A stretch of DNA of 64,000 nucleotides from Agelaius tricolor (taxonomy: Eukaryota; Chordata; Aves; Passeriformes; Icteridae). Below the pieces are notes generated by a model. It ran no database searches, was not told the DNA's origin, and saw only the letters and a program-made list of their open reading frames with translations. Shown piece after piece: positions 36,269 to 53,098 of the stretch. The first letter of the stretch is position 1; each line of letters opens with the position of its first letter. Location of the stretch: positions 3,968,001 to 4,032,000 of the forward strand of contig JALJCS010000038.1 of assembly GCA_023055355.1 (NCBI GenBank), given 5' to 3'. The translations under genes were made by a program, and so were the position numbers.

Positions 36269-39081
36269 GAGGCACGAAGTGCTGCTCATTTTTGGGGAGC
36301 GGCTCATTTCTGGGGAGCCGCGCCGAGGCAGCTTTTATCTTCTGGGGTTTGCTGTGACACGGGAGCTCGGGAACTGGGAAAGCTCCGCTGCTCTGCCTGC
36401 CCCGGAGCGCTGGGCAGCGCGGAGCCGGCGCGGGAGGAGCTGGGGAAGAGCTGCCTGCACCCAAAGCTGTGCGTGAGGATGCGGAGATGCCCCTGTCAGG
36501 ACGCTCGGGGCTGCCTCGGGCTGTCAGCAGCGAATTCCAGCCGGGAGCCGTGGCCTGGCAGTGCCGTGTGTCCCCACCGCCGGCCCTGACCCCCAGCATC
36601 CTGCCCGATGTGCCCTGGCCGGGGCCGCAGGACGGACCGGGCACTGCCCTCCCCTGGCGGCTCAGCCCTGCAGGGCCCGGGGAAGCTGCAAAACCCAGCA
36701 AAGCCCAGAGAAACCCAGAGAAACCCAGAAAAACACAGCAAAGCCCAGCAAAGCCCAGAGAAGCCCAGAGAAACCCAGAAAAACACAGCAAAGCCCAGCA
36801 AAGCCCAGAGAAACCCAGAGAAACCCAGAAAAACCCAGAAAAACACAGCAAAGCCCAGCAAAGCCCAGAAAAACCCAGAAAAACACAGCAAAGCCCAGAG
36901 AAGCCCATAGAAACCCAGAAAAACCCAGCAAAACCCAGCAAAACCCAGCAAAACCCAGCAAACCTCAGCAAAGCCCAGCAAAGCCCAGAAAAACCCAGCA
37001 AACCCCAACAAACCCCAGCAAACCCTGGCAAACCCCAGCAAAGCCCAGCAAACACCAACAAACCCCAGCAAACCCCAGCAAAGCCCCTTAGGATTCCGCT
37101 CTCGCTGTCCCAGGGAGCTGGGAGAGCTGGGTGGGCCAGGCTGGGGAGCCCAGGTGCCAGCAGGACCATGGCACTGCCCTGGCTCTGTGTCCCTACCCCA
37201 CCTGAGCTGGGCTTTGTAAAAGGATCCTCATGTTCGTGGTTTCTGGGACACAAGTGAAGGGACATTTTTGGGGTATTTATGTGACTGGGAAGGGAATGAA
37301 CGGGAGTTTCTTACCTGGGCAGGAGGAAAGGCCTGTCCTGGGCTTGCACACCTCACCTGGCACAGAACACAGCCCAGAAGCACAACCCGTGCTGGGCACT
37401 GGGCACCCCAACCCAATAATCCTCACAGTACAGAAAACCAGTGACTTTGAAAAAACCCTCCCTTTTTAATTGTACATCAGACATATTAATTACAACTCGG
37501 GTATAACGAGAGGTGCTTACAAGCAGCAACCTGAACTCAGAAATCAGAAGGTGCACAGAGTTGTTATAATCTCTATTACAGCGAATGCAAAATATACTCT
37601 GCAACAAAAATACTTTTAAAGGCTCCACATTCAATTCTCTGCAAGAAGCCAGGAGAGGAGGAGAGGGAACAGAGAGGGAGCAGAGAGGAGCCAGGGCCAG
37701 GTCCTGTGGGTGCTCCCACTGGCACAACCCTGCTCAGCCCTGGCACAGCTCTTGGCAGCCCCTTGGAAGGGCTCCATAGGCACTAAGAAAGGGAAATATT
37801 TGAAGTGATCCTTCAAGGACAAAGCTAAGGCAGGACAGGCAGTTCTCCAGCTGCTGGACCCCTCCCTGCCCGGGATGGGGGGACCTGGCAGCTCCTCTCC
37901 CAAAGGGACAGGGACACTGCTCTGGATGAGATCCCACAAGCACAGGTAGGGCAGGACCCCACAGCCCAGCATGGCCCAACCTCCATCCCCTGGGACAGCC
38001 ACAGTGGGATGGGAGAGAGGAGGAGGACATTAAAAATATCTCTCTGTCTCTCTAAAGGATAAAAATCTAACACATCTATCTGATACTGGAATCTTTTTCA
38101 AAAAGCCAACTGCCCTGCTCCTGCCCAAGCTGGCAGTATTGCTTTCTTAAAGGAGGGGCTGCTCCTTCTCTCCTGCAGACAAATCAAGCCCAGTGCTCAC
38201 AAACATCAGCACTACGAGAGAGGCACAGCCAGGAGGCCACAGGGATGGACACAGGGACCCCAGTCCAGCCCCTGCCCCCCTGTCCTCCTCAGCCTTTTTT
38301 GGTTTGTCTGCTGGTTTGGCACATTTGGGGTGAAGATTCCTGTAGAAACAAAGGCCTTGGGCTCTGCTCTGTGCAGTGCCCATGGTGGTTTTAAGGCAAA
38401 GGAGGATTTTTTTGGATGATCTCTTCCAAGATCATGATTGTCAGAGCAGGGAGATGAAGCTGGTGCAGCAGCACACTCAGTCCAGGCTGTGGGGTGAGAG
38501 CCCATCTGCCCACGGCTGCAGCAGCCACACCTGGGCTGGGTTTGGGGCATTTTCCTCCCATATAAAGCAAACCACATTCCTTCAATGAATGGATTCAGGA
38601 TGAGGTGGAAAAGCCCGGGAGCTGTCCCCAGTTTCCCGTGGGCACAGGGACGAGCAGCTCTGGGAGCCCAGGATGAGGAGGGGTTGGTGTTTGGGCAGCA
38701 GGAGCCCCTCGAGGCTGCTCGGTCAGGCTGTGCCAGGCACAGGCCGAGGTCCCTCTGTGTGAGCAGGGGGTGGGTGCCCCCCGAGCAGCTGCTCCAGCTG
38801 TGCCAGGGGGACCCTTCTGGAAGGGCCGGACCCCCTCAGTGCTCTGTGAGCATCAGCAGGGCACGGCGGGGCCACGCTCTGCATAAACACAGCCAAGGAA
38901 CTAAAAATCGTTAACATTTAAAAAAAACAGGGCTTCAGGTTTCACTCCTGGGCAGCCCTGCCGGCCTGGGCGCTGCCTCCACCCGCGGGGAGGGACCGGC
39001 GCCTCTCCTGTGCCTCGGGCTTCCCCAGCAGCCCGGTCTCCTCTGCTCTGGCTCCGGGAGAGGTTCGGGGGCTGGCGGGGC
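36269..39081. other. 3' regions of CUTA-like and PHF19
   Basis: The left part holds the CUTA-like 3' flank and a minisatellite. The right part (about 37450-39081) is the likely PHF19 3' UTR on the minus strand. A minus-strand ATTAAA-type signal (TTTAAT on plus near 37466) is a plausible but unproven end. No additional gene is recognised. Confidence 0.4.
36690..37085. repeat. About 400-bp minisatellite with 10-bp unit
   Basis: Dozens of copies of an AAACCCAGMA-like decamer (variants AAAGCCCAGC, AAACACAGCA, AAACCCCAGC), starting about 420 bp after the CUTA-like stop. Because the unit is 10 bp, all three frames cycle through the same peptide. Long spurious frames therefore appear on both strands, Pro/Lys-rich forwards and Phe/Leu/Gly/Trp-rich in reverse. 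It is not the telomere hexamer. Confidence 0.93.
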
Positions 39082-43895
<4,814 letters not shown>

Positions 43896-45017
43896 CGGCA
43901 CAGCCTGCAGGGGACACACACGCTGTCACACGCTGTCACCCGCTGTCACCCGCCCTCCCGGCACGGCATCGGCCGGGCGCAGCATCCCCGAGCGTTCTGC
44001 CTGGCAGGACCGAGGCCGGAGGCGGCTCAGCCCCACCAGCAGGGGCTCAGGACGCTGCAAAGCAGAGCCGCTGAGACCGTTCCTTTCCGCGAAATCCAGG
44101 GAGCAGCCAAAATCTTTGCTGCTGGTGAACAAGAGGGATTTAACCCCCAACAGGCTCCTACAGCAGCGAGACGCGTCCGCGTGGTTCCCTTTTGGGAAGG
44201 GGCACATAAGGAATAAAAGCTTTAAATGTACTGTGATTTTAAAATCACGATTTCCGCGCAGTTTTGCGGGCTCCCAAAGCAGCGGGACAGCTGCGGGAGC
44301 AGGGATGTGCCAGCACCACCCACAGCGAGCGAACCCAGGCGGCCAAATGTCACCGCCACGAGGTTTGGGGTGCAGGAGGCAGAGAAACCACCCAGAGCAG
44401 AGCTGCGATCCCCAAGGACACCACGGAAACGACTTGAAAGGGACTTTTCTCCCCTTGGCGCTCCCGTCACGGCCACACGTGTGGCCTCACGGCACCACGC
44501 GTGTCCCGGCGCCGCGGATCGCGACACGAGCCCGCCCTGCCCGGCCCTGCCATCCGTGAGGACTCTCCCGCTCGCCGGGAGCCCCGGGACGGGCAGAGCG
44601 ATCCCGCTCCCGGCAGAGCCCGGCGCTCCCCAGCCGCGGCACCGCCGGGTCCCCGCGTGGGAGCGCGTCCGAGCGCGGCCGTGGCTCCGCTCCGCGCCCC
44701 CGGGGCTCCCGCAGAGCCCCGCGCTTCCCTCCGCCCCCGCCGCTGCCCTCCCGGGGCTCCCGCCGCTCTCCCCCCCGGCCCCGCGGACACGTGCGGGAGC
44801 GCCCACGCCGCTCCGGTACCGAGCGGCGGCACCGTCCGGCCGGGTCCCCCGCGCCCCGGTGGCACCTGCCGGGGGTGGCCGCGGGCAGCCCCGAGCGGCG
44901 GCCGCGGCCCCGCCGCCATTGGCTCATTCAAAGGCGGCCGCGGCGCCTCCGCCCGCCCGTCCCGCCCGTCCCGCCCGTCCCGCGCGGTGCCCGCGGCGGG
45001 GCCGGTGCCGCCCTTAC

Positions 45018-45130
45018 CGCGGTGCCCCCGGCGCGCTCAGCGGGCGCTGGGGGCGCGGGCCCGGGGCGCTGCGGGGCGCGGCGGGGGCCGGGCGCGGGGC
45101 GCCATCTTCCCGCGCTTCCCCCGCGCTCCC
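45018..45130 (-). other. PHF19 non-coding first exon (approximate)
   Basis: A minus-strand GCG/GTAAGG donor has its last exon base at 45018. It lies in dense CpG sequence and can splice to the acceptor CTGCAG before 43904, which leads straight to the PHF19 start codon. The upstream boundary is a guess because the transcription start is not visible. Confidence 0.5.
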
Positions 45131-45170
45131 GCCGGCATTGACGTCCCGGTTATGCAATTAGCGGGGCCGC
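45131..45170 (-). promoter_or_regulatory. Near-consensus CRE in PHF19 promoter
   Basis: TGACGTCC at 45139-45146 differs by one base from the palindromic CRE. It is followed by TTATGCAATTA, which resembles a C/EBP or octamer-like site. Both lie immediately upstream of the predicted first exon, in a CpG island. Role inferred only. Confidence 0.4.
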
Positions 45171-45214
45171 CCCCGCCGCCTCCCACGGGTCCGGTCCCAC
45201 CGCAGCGCAGCGCA

Positions 45215-45415
45215 TCCCCGCGGCACCCACCGGCACCGCACGGCACGGACCGGCACGGCACGGCACACAGCGGCACCGACCGGCACGGCACGGACCGAAC
45301 CGGACCGGACCGGACTGGCACCGACCCACTGGCGTGACACGGACCGGCAGCGACCGGACTGGCACCGACCGATCGGCATGGACTGGCATCGATAGGAACC
45401 GAGCGGGCCGGGCCG
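45215..45415. repeat. CGGCACGGACC-type GC-rich repeat
   Basis: Irregular tandem GGCACGGACC, GGCACGGCAC and CGGACCGGAC words upstream of the PHF19 promoter. Frames through it are long on both strands but consist of repeated Arg/Pro/Asp/Thr or Cys/Arg/Ser/Val strings and are not coding. Confidence 0.88.
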
Positions 45416-45419
45416 GCAG

Positions 45420-48400
45420 GGCGCATCCCGGCTCCGCACATCCCGGTGCTCCGGAGAGCGCAGGCGGCATCGCCGGGGCCGGGACGGGGCACCCAGGGTC
45501 GGCCACGCACCCACCGCCCGTGGAGAGGCACCGTCACCCTCTGCCACACGCGGGACGTCCCCGCCTGTCCCCTCGAGCCGTGGCTGCGGCCGGGGAAGGG
45601 CTTCCCCCGGTGCCCCGGGGCCGGGGGCGGGCAGGGGGTGGGATGCGGGCAGTGCCTGCGCAGCATTGCCCCGAGAGGGAACGACCTGTGCTCGCCGGGA
45701 TTCCTGGAAACGGGAGCAGCCTTTCAGCCTTTCTCTGAATCTCACAGAGAAAAATCAGTCGCTGTAAAAATGCTTCGGTCGGTGCCAAGAAGAAATCTGT
45801 AGGATTCGGTGTTTGTTGGAAAGCGATGCTGGAAAAGCAATGTTTTCCAGGCTGCTCGGGCCATAGGAGAGCCGATTCCCAGTGCGGGGTCTGGGCCAAG
45901 CAGAGCCCGTTCGGCTTTTCCTGCCCGTGATGGATGCGGCCCCGGGAGCGGGGGCTCAGACGTGTCACAAAGCTCGAGCGCCAGGGGAGAGCGGCACGGC
46001 CCGGGCTGAGCCTCCCTTTCGGCACCCGGCACTCGGGACTCATTTATTTAATCAAACTTTTCCATAAAACACTGGTGTCAGAGCGCTGCACCTGCGGAGG
46101 GGTCGGGAAAGGCGATTCCCTGAGCCGCGGGTCGGGCACGGCCGCCCCGCTGCTCCCTGTGCGGGGCTGCGTGAGAAAAGCCGCGTGTGCCAAGTGTGCC
46201 GTGCCCCTGAGCAGCCCCGGGCCCCAGCTCCCCGTGAGTCACACCGGGATCCGTGTGAGTCACCTCGGGTCTAAAATAACCCACAGCCCTCGGAGGAGCC
46301 CCGCTCCTCGCTCCGTGCCCCGGGGCTGCTGCCTTTGCCCGGAATGCCCGGGACTGCTGCGCTCCCGGGCCAGCGTTCCTGTCGCAGCCTGTCCCGGGGG
46401 CACCGGAGGAGCAGCTCCCTCCTCCCGGCCCCCCGGGCGGTGTTCGCAGCGTGCTGGGCGCTCGCCGCAGGAATGCGGATGGAGTGACACGGAAATCAGA
46501 GCTGGATCGAGCTCGCCGGGGGTGAACGCAGGGAGAACCTGACTGAAACCCTTCCACACGGAGAGAGAGCACGGGAACATCGCGTTGGGACAAAAGTCTC
46601 CAACAAAAGTGGAAAAAAAAAACCACCCAGAATTTGAGATGTATTCTGTATTTTCTAGTAACATAATTACAGCAACATAAAGCAGATTTAACTCTGGTTT
46701 CTTTGCAGGTGCTTCTGTCACAGCATCCAGCAAGCCTGCAGTGAGCTACTGGGTGCTGCCCTTCTTCTCCTCTTCCTCCTCATCTTTCTTTCTCCTCTTT
46801 CCTTCTCTTCATCCTCCTCTTCCTCCTCTGCACACCCGCCTGGCTATGCCCTGGTATCCCATTTCTGTGGCACTGCGGGATGGCGGTCCCTGGCAGGTGC
46901 TGGGGCTGTCGCAGCAGCTGGAGCAGCTGGACACTGGTTCGGCACCCGAGGCTGCCCCGCTGTCCATGATGGGGCAGGGCAGGAGCACCCGGCCGGTAAA
47001 AGCAGATTATTCTGTGAGCACGGGAACAGAAATGAACGAGAGCCCCAAAAGCGGCCAAAGCTGAGGGCAGCAGCCCCACGCCCTCCTCGCCAGCGAGTGG
47101 GGCCAGCCCAGCTCCAGGGCAGGGCTATGGAATTCCCAAAACACCCAGCTTTTGCAGAAGGATTTGAATGAAGCCCCGTGTAGATACCTACTCCAAACTC
47201 CCAATTTTTTTTCCTTAAAACCTTTTGCTCGCTCCCCCACACCCTGCCCTGGCCGAGGGGAGGTGCTTTCCCTCTTTCACGGGGATGGAGCACCCGGGAA
47301 TCTCGGCCCGGGCTGGAGCAGAGCCTGGGGAGAGCGGGGCGAGCAGCTCCCAGCGCTGCCTCTGCTTTGAAAACTGCCCAGAAATCGCTGCAGCCTCTTT
47401 TCACAGTGTTTTTCTTTCTTTGAAAACAGGAGTTGGAGGAGGGGTTGGATGTTGGCGTGTAGCCTTGGAGACCGAAGCCGAGGAATATTGAATGGAAACC
47501 CAAACACGGAGCTCCCGGGAGCTCCAGGCCTGGCGCGGGGATCGGAGCTGCGGGAGCGGCTCTCGCTGGCCCCGGGGGCTCCCAGGATGGGCGACCCAGA
47601 GCGGCTCCCAGGGGCCGCTTCCAGCCGGAGGAGCAGCCGGTTCCATGGGACAGCCCTGGCCATAGGAGCGGCTCCCACAAGTTGGTCATTCCCCTCTTCC
47701 CTCTGTTCACAGGGTCCCGACCCCACTGGAGCCACCTGAGTGACCAACACAACCAGTTCAAGCCATCGTGTGCAAGGTTGGAGTTCTTTCTCTGGGCTGA
47801 ACAAGGGTTTATAAGCCAAAAAATTGCCTGGTGGGTTTTTTTTTTAGCTTTATTAGTCCATTAAAAAAAAAATTTAAAAATCCCTCCAAACCTTGTCCTT
47901 GACTATTTCAGACCATCTTAGCGGTAGGAGCATTTTGACTCTTTGCCAACCTGGCCATTAAACACAGAATAAATGCTGCTGATTTAACTCCCTCAAAGTC
48001 TCCGTGATTTTTCTGCCTCGTTTGCTTTGATCCAGACAAAATCACACAGAAACGATTTGCTGGATCAGAGAACTCTTGATACGGCCCCGATTCCAGCTCC
48101 TTTCAGCGCCGGCCGCTTCCTCATCGAGACGCTTCTGCTGCTGAGGGTCTGGGAGAGGAAAATCGGGAAGGGCCGGGCTGGGAGCGGAGCCCCGGGCCTG
48201 GGAAGGGGAACCGCGGATTCCTCCGGCTCCGGCCGGGCCTCGCAGGGCAGCCCGGGCTCCTGGAGCCCCTCCAGGGCTGGAAATGCCCTCGGGAGAGAGC
48301 CTGGGGTGCTCTCAGTCAGAGCAGATCAGGCTGAGGTCTGGCTGCTCTCTGCCGGCTGTGCCTTTGAAAGGAGGAGCTCTGGGCATCGGGTTTCGTGTCT

Positions 48401-48675
48401 GTTTGTTTATTTAGCATGGATTTGATCCATATCCGTCTTTTTTTCAAACTGAGCTCTCTCTGTGGGCTCTGTTGAAGAGCCTGGAAGTGCTCTCCCAGCC
48501 AGGCAGGTTTGAGGGAAATAGAGAGAGATGTTCTGGGCATTTCCAAAAGGATCTCCCTTTCCCAGAAAGAAGGAAAGGAAACAGCAAGGAAGGAAAAGCG
48601 TAGCACAGCTCAGCTGTTTCTGTAACATCTCCAAGCTGCTCAATTTCCTATCTGACAGTGAAATAAAACACCAAG
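45420..48675. other. Interval between PHF19 promoter and TRAF1 3' end
   Basis: No recognised gene. It contains a pyrimidine-rich CTTCTTCTCCTCTTCCTCCTC-like run at about 46757-46835 and poly-T near 47837. GC content falls steadily from left to right. The open frames present lack splice context and protein-like character. Confidence 0.5.
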
Positions 48676-48695
48676 CCTTTCTTAAGTTAGTGAGT

Positions 48696-48701
48696 TTTAT
48701 T
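48696..48701 (-). terminator. Candidate TRAF1 polyadenylation signal
   Basis: TTTATT on the plus strand gives a perfect AATAAA on the minus strand about 285 bp beyond the TRAF1 stop codon. Position is the only support. Confidence 0.5.
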
Positions 48702-48983
48702 TAGGAAATAAATAAAATCATAAGAAAAATATCAATGATTGTAATAAATACAGCACTTGTCAAAGTGACACAGAGAGGAAAAGCATAATCTGTTTAGGTA
48801 AATTACTCCAGCACTCTACCCCTGAAAGAACATTTGAAAGGTGGAATAGAGGAAAATACACAGAATATCCAGTTCCTTCCCAAACAAACTTTGATAAACA
48901 TTTGTTTATGGGGTGGGTGTTTTTGAAACGCCATGTTTTATCACAGCTAATTATTTTAAAGGCCAGCCACGCTTCAGGAGCTG

Positions 48984-51900
48984 CTAATTTGTCTCTATGA
49001 TGCACTTGAGGAAAAGCGTGTCCTCCCTCACGTAGGCGTGTTTGGGGGACTGCAGCTTGGCCAGGGGCAGGAACAGGGGGCAGCCACTGGCCACGTTCAT
49101 CTCATTCACTGGCCTCTGGAAGGAAGCAGAAGCCAGGTCTGGGCGAAAGGCATCGATTACGTGCTCCCTGTTGTTTTGGTCAAGCAGCATAAACGTCACC
49201 TGAAAAACAGAATGTGGCAGTGAGGAGTTACTGGGGTGGAAAACAAACCAGGGACAGAAGTGCTGCAAAAGCAGCTGGATGCTCCATTGATAGTTAAATA
49301 CAAACTGTAACAAAGGTTTCCAACCTGCAAGGTCGGTTCATGTGAACGCCCAGATGAAGTTTTTAAAACTTTGCTACCCATAAAATGAAATTAAATTAAT
49401 CAAGTAAGGAATTATTCCTTGGTAGAGAACTGCACAGTCCAAAGTGTCTCTCTCCTGACAACTTGAACAGCCCCTGGGTTTGGTTACAGTCATTGCATTT
49501 ATTCTGTTTTTGTGCTTTGGAATCAGAAGAAACAGCTCAGCTGCCCATGCACAAATATGTAAAGGATACAACCTAAATATCCCCACCTCATTACCCCTTT
49601 TATTTACTCACTGTTCTATAGCTTGAAATATAAAAGATCTGTAACAATCTTTTAATACAGTGAGGATTGGGAATTTTGATTTCTATTTTTTTTGGCTGTT
49701 AGCTGGCAGTAAAAGTATTTATAGGAAAGGTTTACAGAATCATTACCCCACAAAGGCAAGTGCCAGAGCACAGGTCAGGCCCTGCCATGGTTTCACTGCT
49801 TTCCTAACCATTGTTGCCATTATCAGATCACACTTAGGGGAAAAATCAGCCCAGGATCACATCAGACATCTGTGGCACCTCTGTAAGTGGAACTCTCACC
49901 TCACCCTTGTGATGCCTTTAGGCACCAAATCAGGTGTTTGGAATATTCCAAACACCACGTTCTGGTGGTGAAAATCCTGCCTGGCAAAGTCTGGAATATC
50001 AGCAGGAGCAGCTTTCCCTGCAAGGGACTCCAGTCAGAGACAAATCACTACCCAGGGCTGCAGGGCAGCTCCTCACCTTTGGAAAGGGACGTGGAAAAGC
50101 ACTCAGCTTCCAGAAAACTCCAGGGAAAGAGTCACCTTTGGCTGGGATCAGATGTGGGAAGGTTTCCCTTCTTACCTTGTGCCTGAAGGGCCACGGGAGC
50201 AAAGCGTCGTAATCTCCTTTCATGACAACGAAGAACAGGGACATGTGGGTTCCTTTCCCTGTGCCATCCCCGTTCAGGTACACCCTCAGACACACCTTGT
50301 AGCCATACTTTGCAGTGTAGAAAGCTGAAAATCAGAACTCTTCATTAGTAGAGCTGTTTCGGGGGGGGGAAATAAGGCATAATGTGTGTTCTGGCATATG
50401 GGAAAAGGCAATGTGTGACAGACGTGGTTTGCTCTCACAGAAAGGGGAACAGACAAATCAGCACCCCCTGGAGATTACAAGCAATGAAAACCCAGTGGTT
50501 GGAATCCTTTTAGTGCCTCAAACCTTGGTGAAAATGACCTGTTATTAGCCACACAAGTGTAATTTACCTAAACCAGTTACTTCCCACATGGGAAGGAGCT
50601 GCAGCCACGTGGTCCCAGCTGAGGGCTGGGAGGGATGGAGCCACTGCAGGCAGCTGTGCTGGGGACCAAGGGCAGGATGAGAGCCCAGACTAAAGCACAG
50701 CCCTCTGGAAAAGCACATCCCATGCCCTGGATTACAGATCTCTGCACAAACAGCAGCTTGGCTTAAGGAGCTGTGGCACGAGCAGAAAGGAGCAGAGTTT
50801 TGGAGAAATGGGTGGGGGGGATTCAGAAGGGTTGGGGTTTGTGAACACACATCTCCATCCTGTGCTTACCTGGGGAGTACAAACTGACTGTCCTGCCAGT
50901 CACAGAGTCCTGGAGCTTCCTGCCCACCTCAGTGATTTTCCAGAGGAAGATGCCATCGTAGGAGGCTTGCTCAGAGAACAGCAGGCTCTTGTGCAGGCTG
51001 CTCAGGCCTGCATCCTTCTGCATCAGGCACTGGTGCAGCTCTGCAATCTGGGAGAAAAATCCAGTCCTCAGCCTCCCCCTGCTCCAGGCTGTGCTGCAGG
51101 GGTGGCTGCATCCTTCTGGAGTCCTCATGTTCTGGGAGCTCTGCTTTGATTCCTTTCTAAGTGACAGCAATATGTCAAAACATACCCAGAGATGTTGTTT
51201 GGGCCTCCAGGCAAAATGTTGCTGTGAGAGGATCAGGCAATTAAACAGCTCTGCTGCCTGCTCACAGTCTGATCAGGCAAACTAACACTCAACACTCTCA
51301 GGACTATCTCACTACCTAAGCGTGGATTTAGAGAACAAATATTAGAGATCCACGTTTGAAAATGGATCAAACAACAAAAGGATCCTGAATATGTGTCCAG
51401 AACTGAGCCCTGCCCAGCTCAGACTCCTGTTCTGGTCCCTAGCCCAGCTCCCTGATGTGTGCCAGCATTTCTTGTGTACAGAACAAGCACCCAGACAATC
51501 CCTGCTGTCATTTTTACCTTCAGCTCAAGGCCCCGTATGATGTTCTGGTCCAGCTCACTCTGTCTCCTGAAGGCCAGGATTTCCAAATTAGAGCTCTCCA
51601 CCTCCTTGTTGAGCACTGCCACAATGTTCTCAAACACGTGCAGCTTATTTTCCAGCTCAGAAATCACCTTCTCCCTCACGAGCTGCTGCAGGACAGACTC
51701 ATCCCCAGGGACAGAGGAAGCAGGGAAACAGTCCAGCTCTGGCTCTGCTGGCATCTGCAGCTCACAGGTGCTTTTCCCTGCACTTTTCAAGCTCAGCTCT
51801 GGCCGTGGGGAGAAGCCCTTGGGGCACAGGGATCCCTGCAGGTGCCTCATGTGCTGCAGCAGGAGCAGCATGTGGGCTCCCACCGCGGATTTTTCGTGCT

Positions 51901-53063
51901 CCTGGATCTTCTCTTTGCTTCCCTGGAAGAGACAAAGCTGTCACTGCCCCCTCCATGGCCACCCCAGCCACCCTTCAGCCCCTTGGGAGATGGAGAACTG
52001 CAGGGTGCGGGTGCAGCTCCATCACCTGGCAGCAGAAGTGCTGATTCTGTTCTGGGAGACACCTCCCTGAAGGGATTGTCCAAACTAGGGTTTGGAGCAT
52101 CCTGAAGGGACCTGTTTCACTCACCCTAAATGCACAGCCAACTTCAGAAAAACAACAGCCATCCTTGCTGGCTGAGGATGTAGAGTGGCTCTGTTGGAAA
52201 AAAAAAAGCAGAGGGAATAATCAAAACCAATTGAAGGGAATTCTTTTATTTCCCTACAAAAGCCACAAACCCAGCAGCTATAGCTCAGATTAATTCAAGT
52301 CAAGGTAATTCCACAGCTTCCAGTGCCCAAGCTGCTTTGGAAATGGATGGTAAATCAATTCAGAGTGTGGTGAGAGCAAGTGTCCTGCACAAGCCTGGCA
52401 GTGAGGTGCCCATCTCCCAGAGCTCAGAATGACAGAACACAATTTAATGAGCACAGGGAGCAGCCAATTCCTCACAAAGATGCTGGCAATGCTGTACAGC
52501 ACCTCCTGGTCAGGTGGCTCTCACTCAAGCTATGAGAGGAAACAAATATTTGCCCATTTTACAAGGTTAATTGGGAGGATAATTATTGAAGGTAATTGTG
52601 GGAGCAGGGGAGGGAAGGCAGTCAGCAGGGTTTGCTGGGATGTAAAGAGCAGCCAGAAACAACTGCTGGATCTGAAGATGTTCTCAGGTGTTTATTTAAT
52701 CTAAATGAACAAGAGATAATTTTATTAATTGAAATAAAGCTGCATTGCACTCCTTTATCTTCCACCCACCTTTTCCTTTGATGCTGTTTCTGTTTGCACA
52801 GGTTTTTGTTCCTTGCATAAACTGCCTTCACATGAATGCTCCTGTCATTAAAACAAGGAAAAAAAAATCAGTACCTTATTTAATTATTGAATTAAAGGTC
52901 ACCCTGGGATATTGGATGCAAGATTGGCAATGTGCAGGTGTTGCCAGGTTCAAGTTATGTGCACACACACAAAAATGTGCACTCACACACGTGCAGTGAC
53001 AAGCAAGGGGTTACAGAACAGGAAGCAACAATGACCAGCAGAACAGGAAATTCAAATATATAC

Positions 53064-53098
<35 letters not shown>

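Noticed and set aside
36198..37265. Minus-strand frame that looks like a polytopic membrane protein (Gly/Phe/Leu/Trp repeats)
   Set aside because: It is the reverse translation of a 10-bp minisatellite, which gives the same peptide in all frames. There is no start context or splice support.
44226..45745. Long frames around the PHF19 promoter
   Set aside because: CpG-island composition removes stop codons. The peptides are Arg/Pro/Ala/Gly-rich and overlap on both strands, with no splice logic apart from the non-coding exon donor at 45017.
46741..47064. 107-aa plus-strand frame with Ser/Phe-rich start
   Set aside because: Its start is not an AUG with good context. The N-terminus is translation of a CTTCCTCC-type pyrimidine run, and no splice partners are visible.
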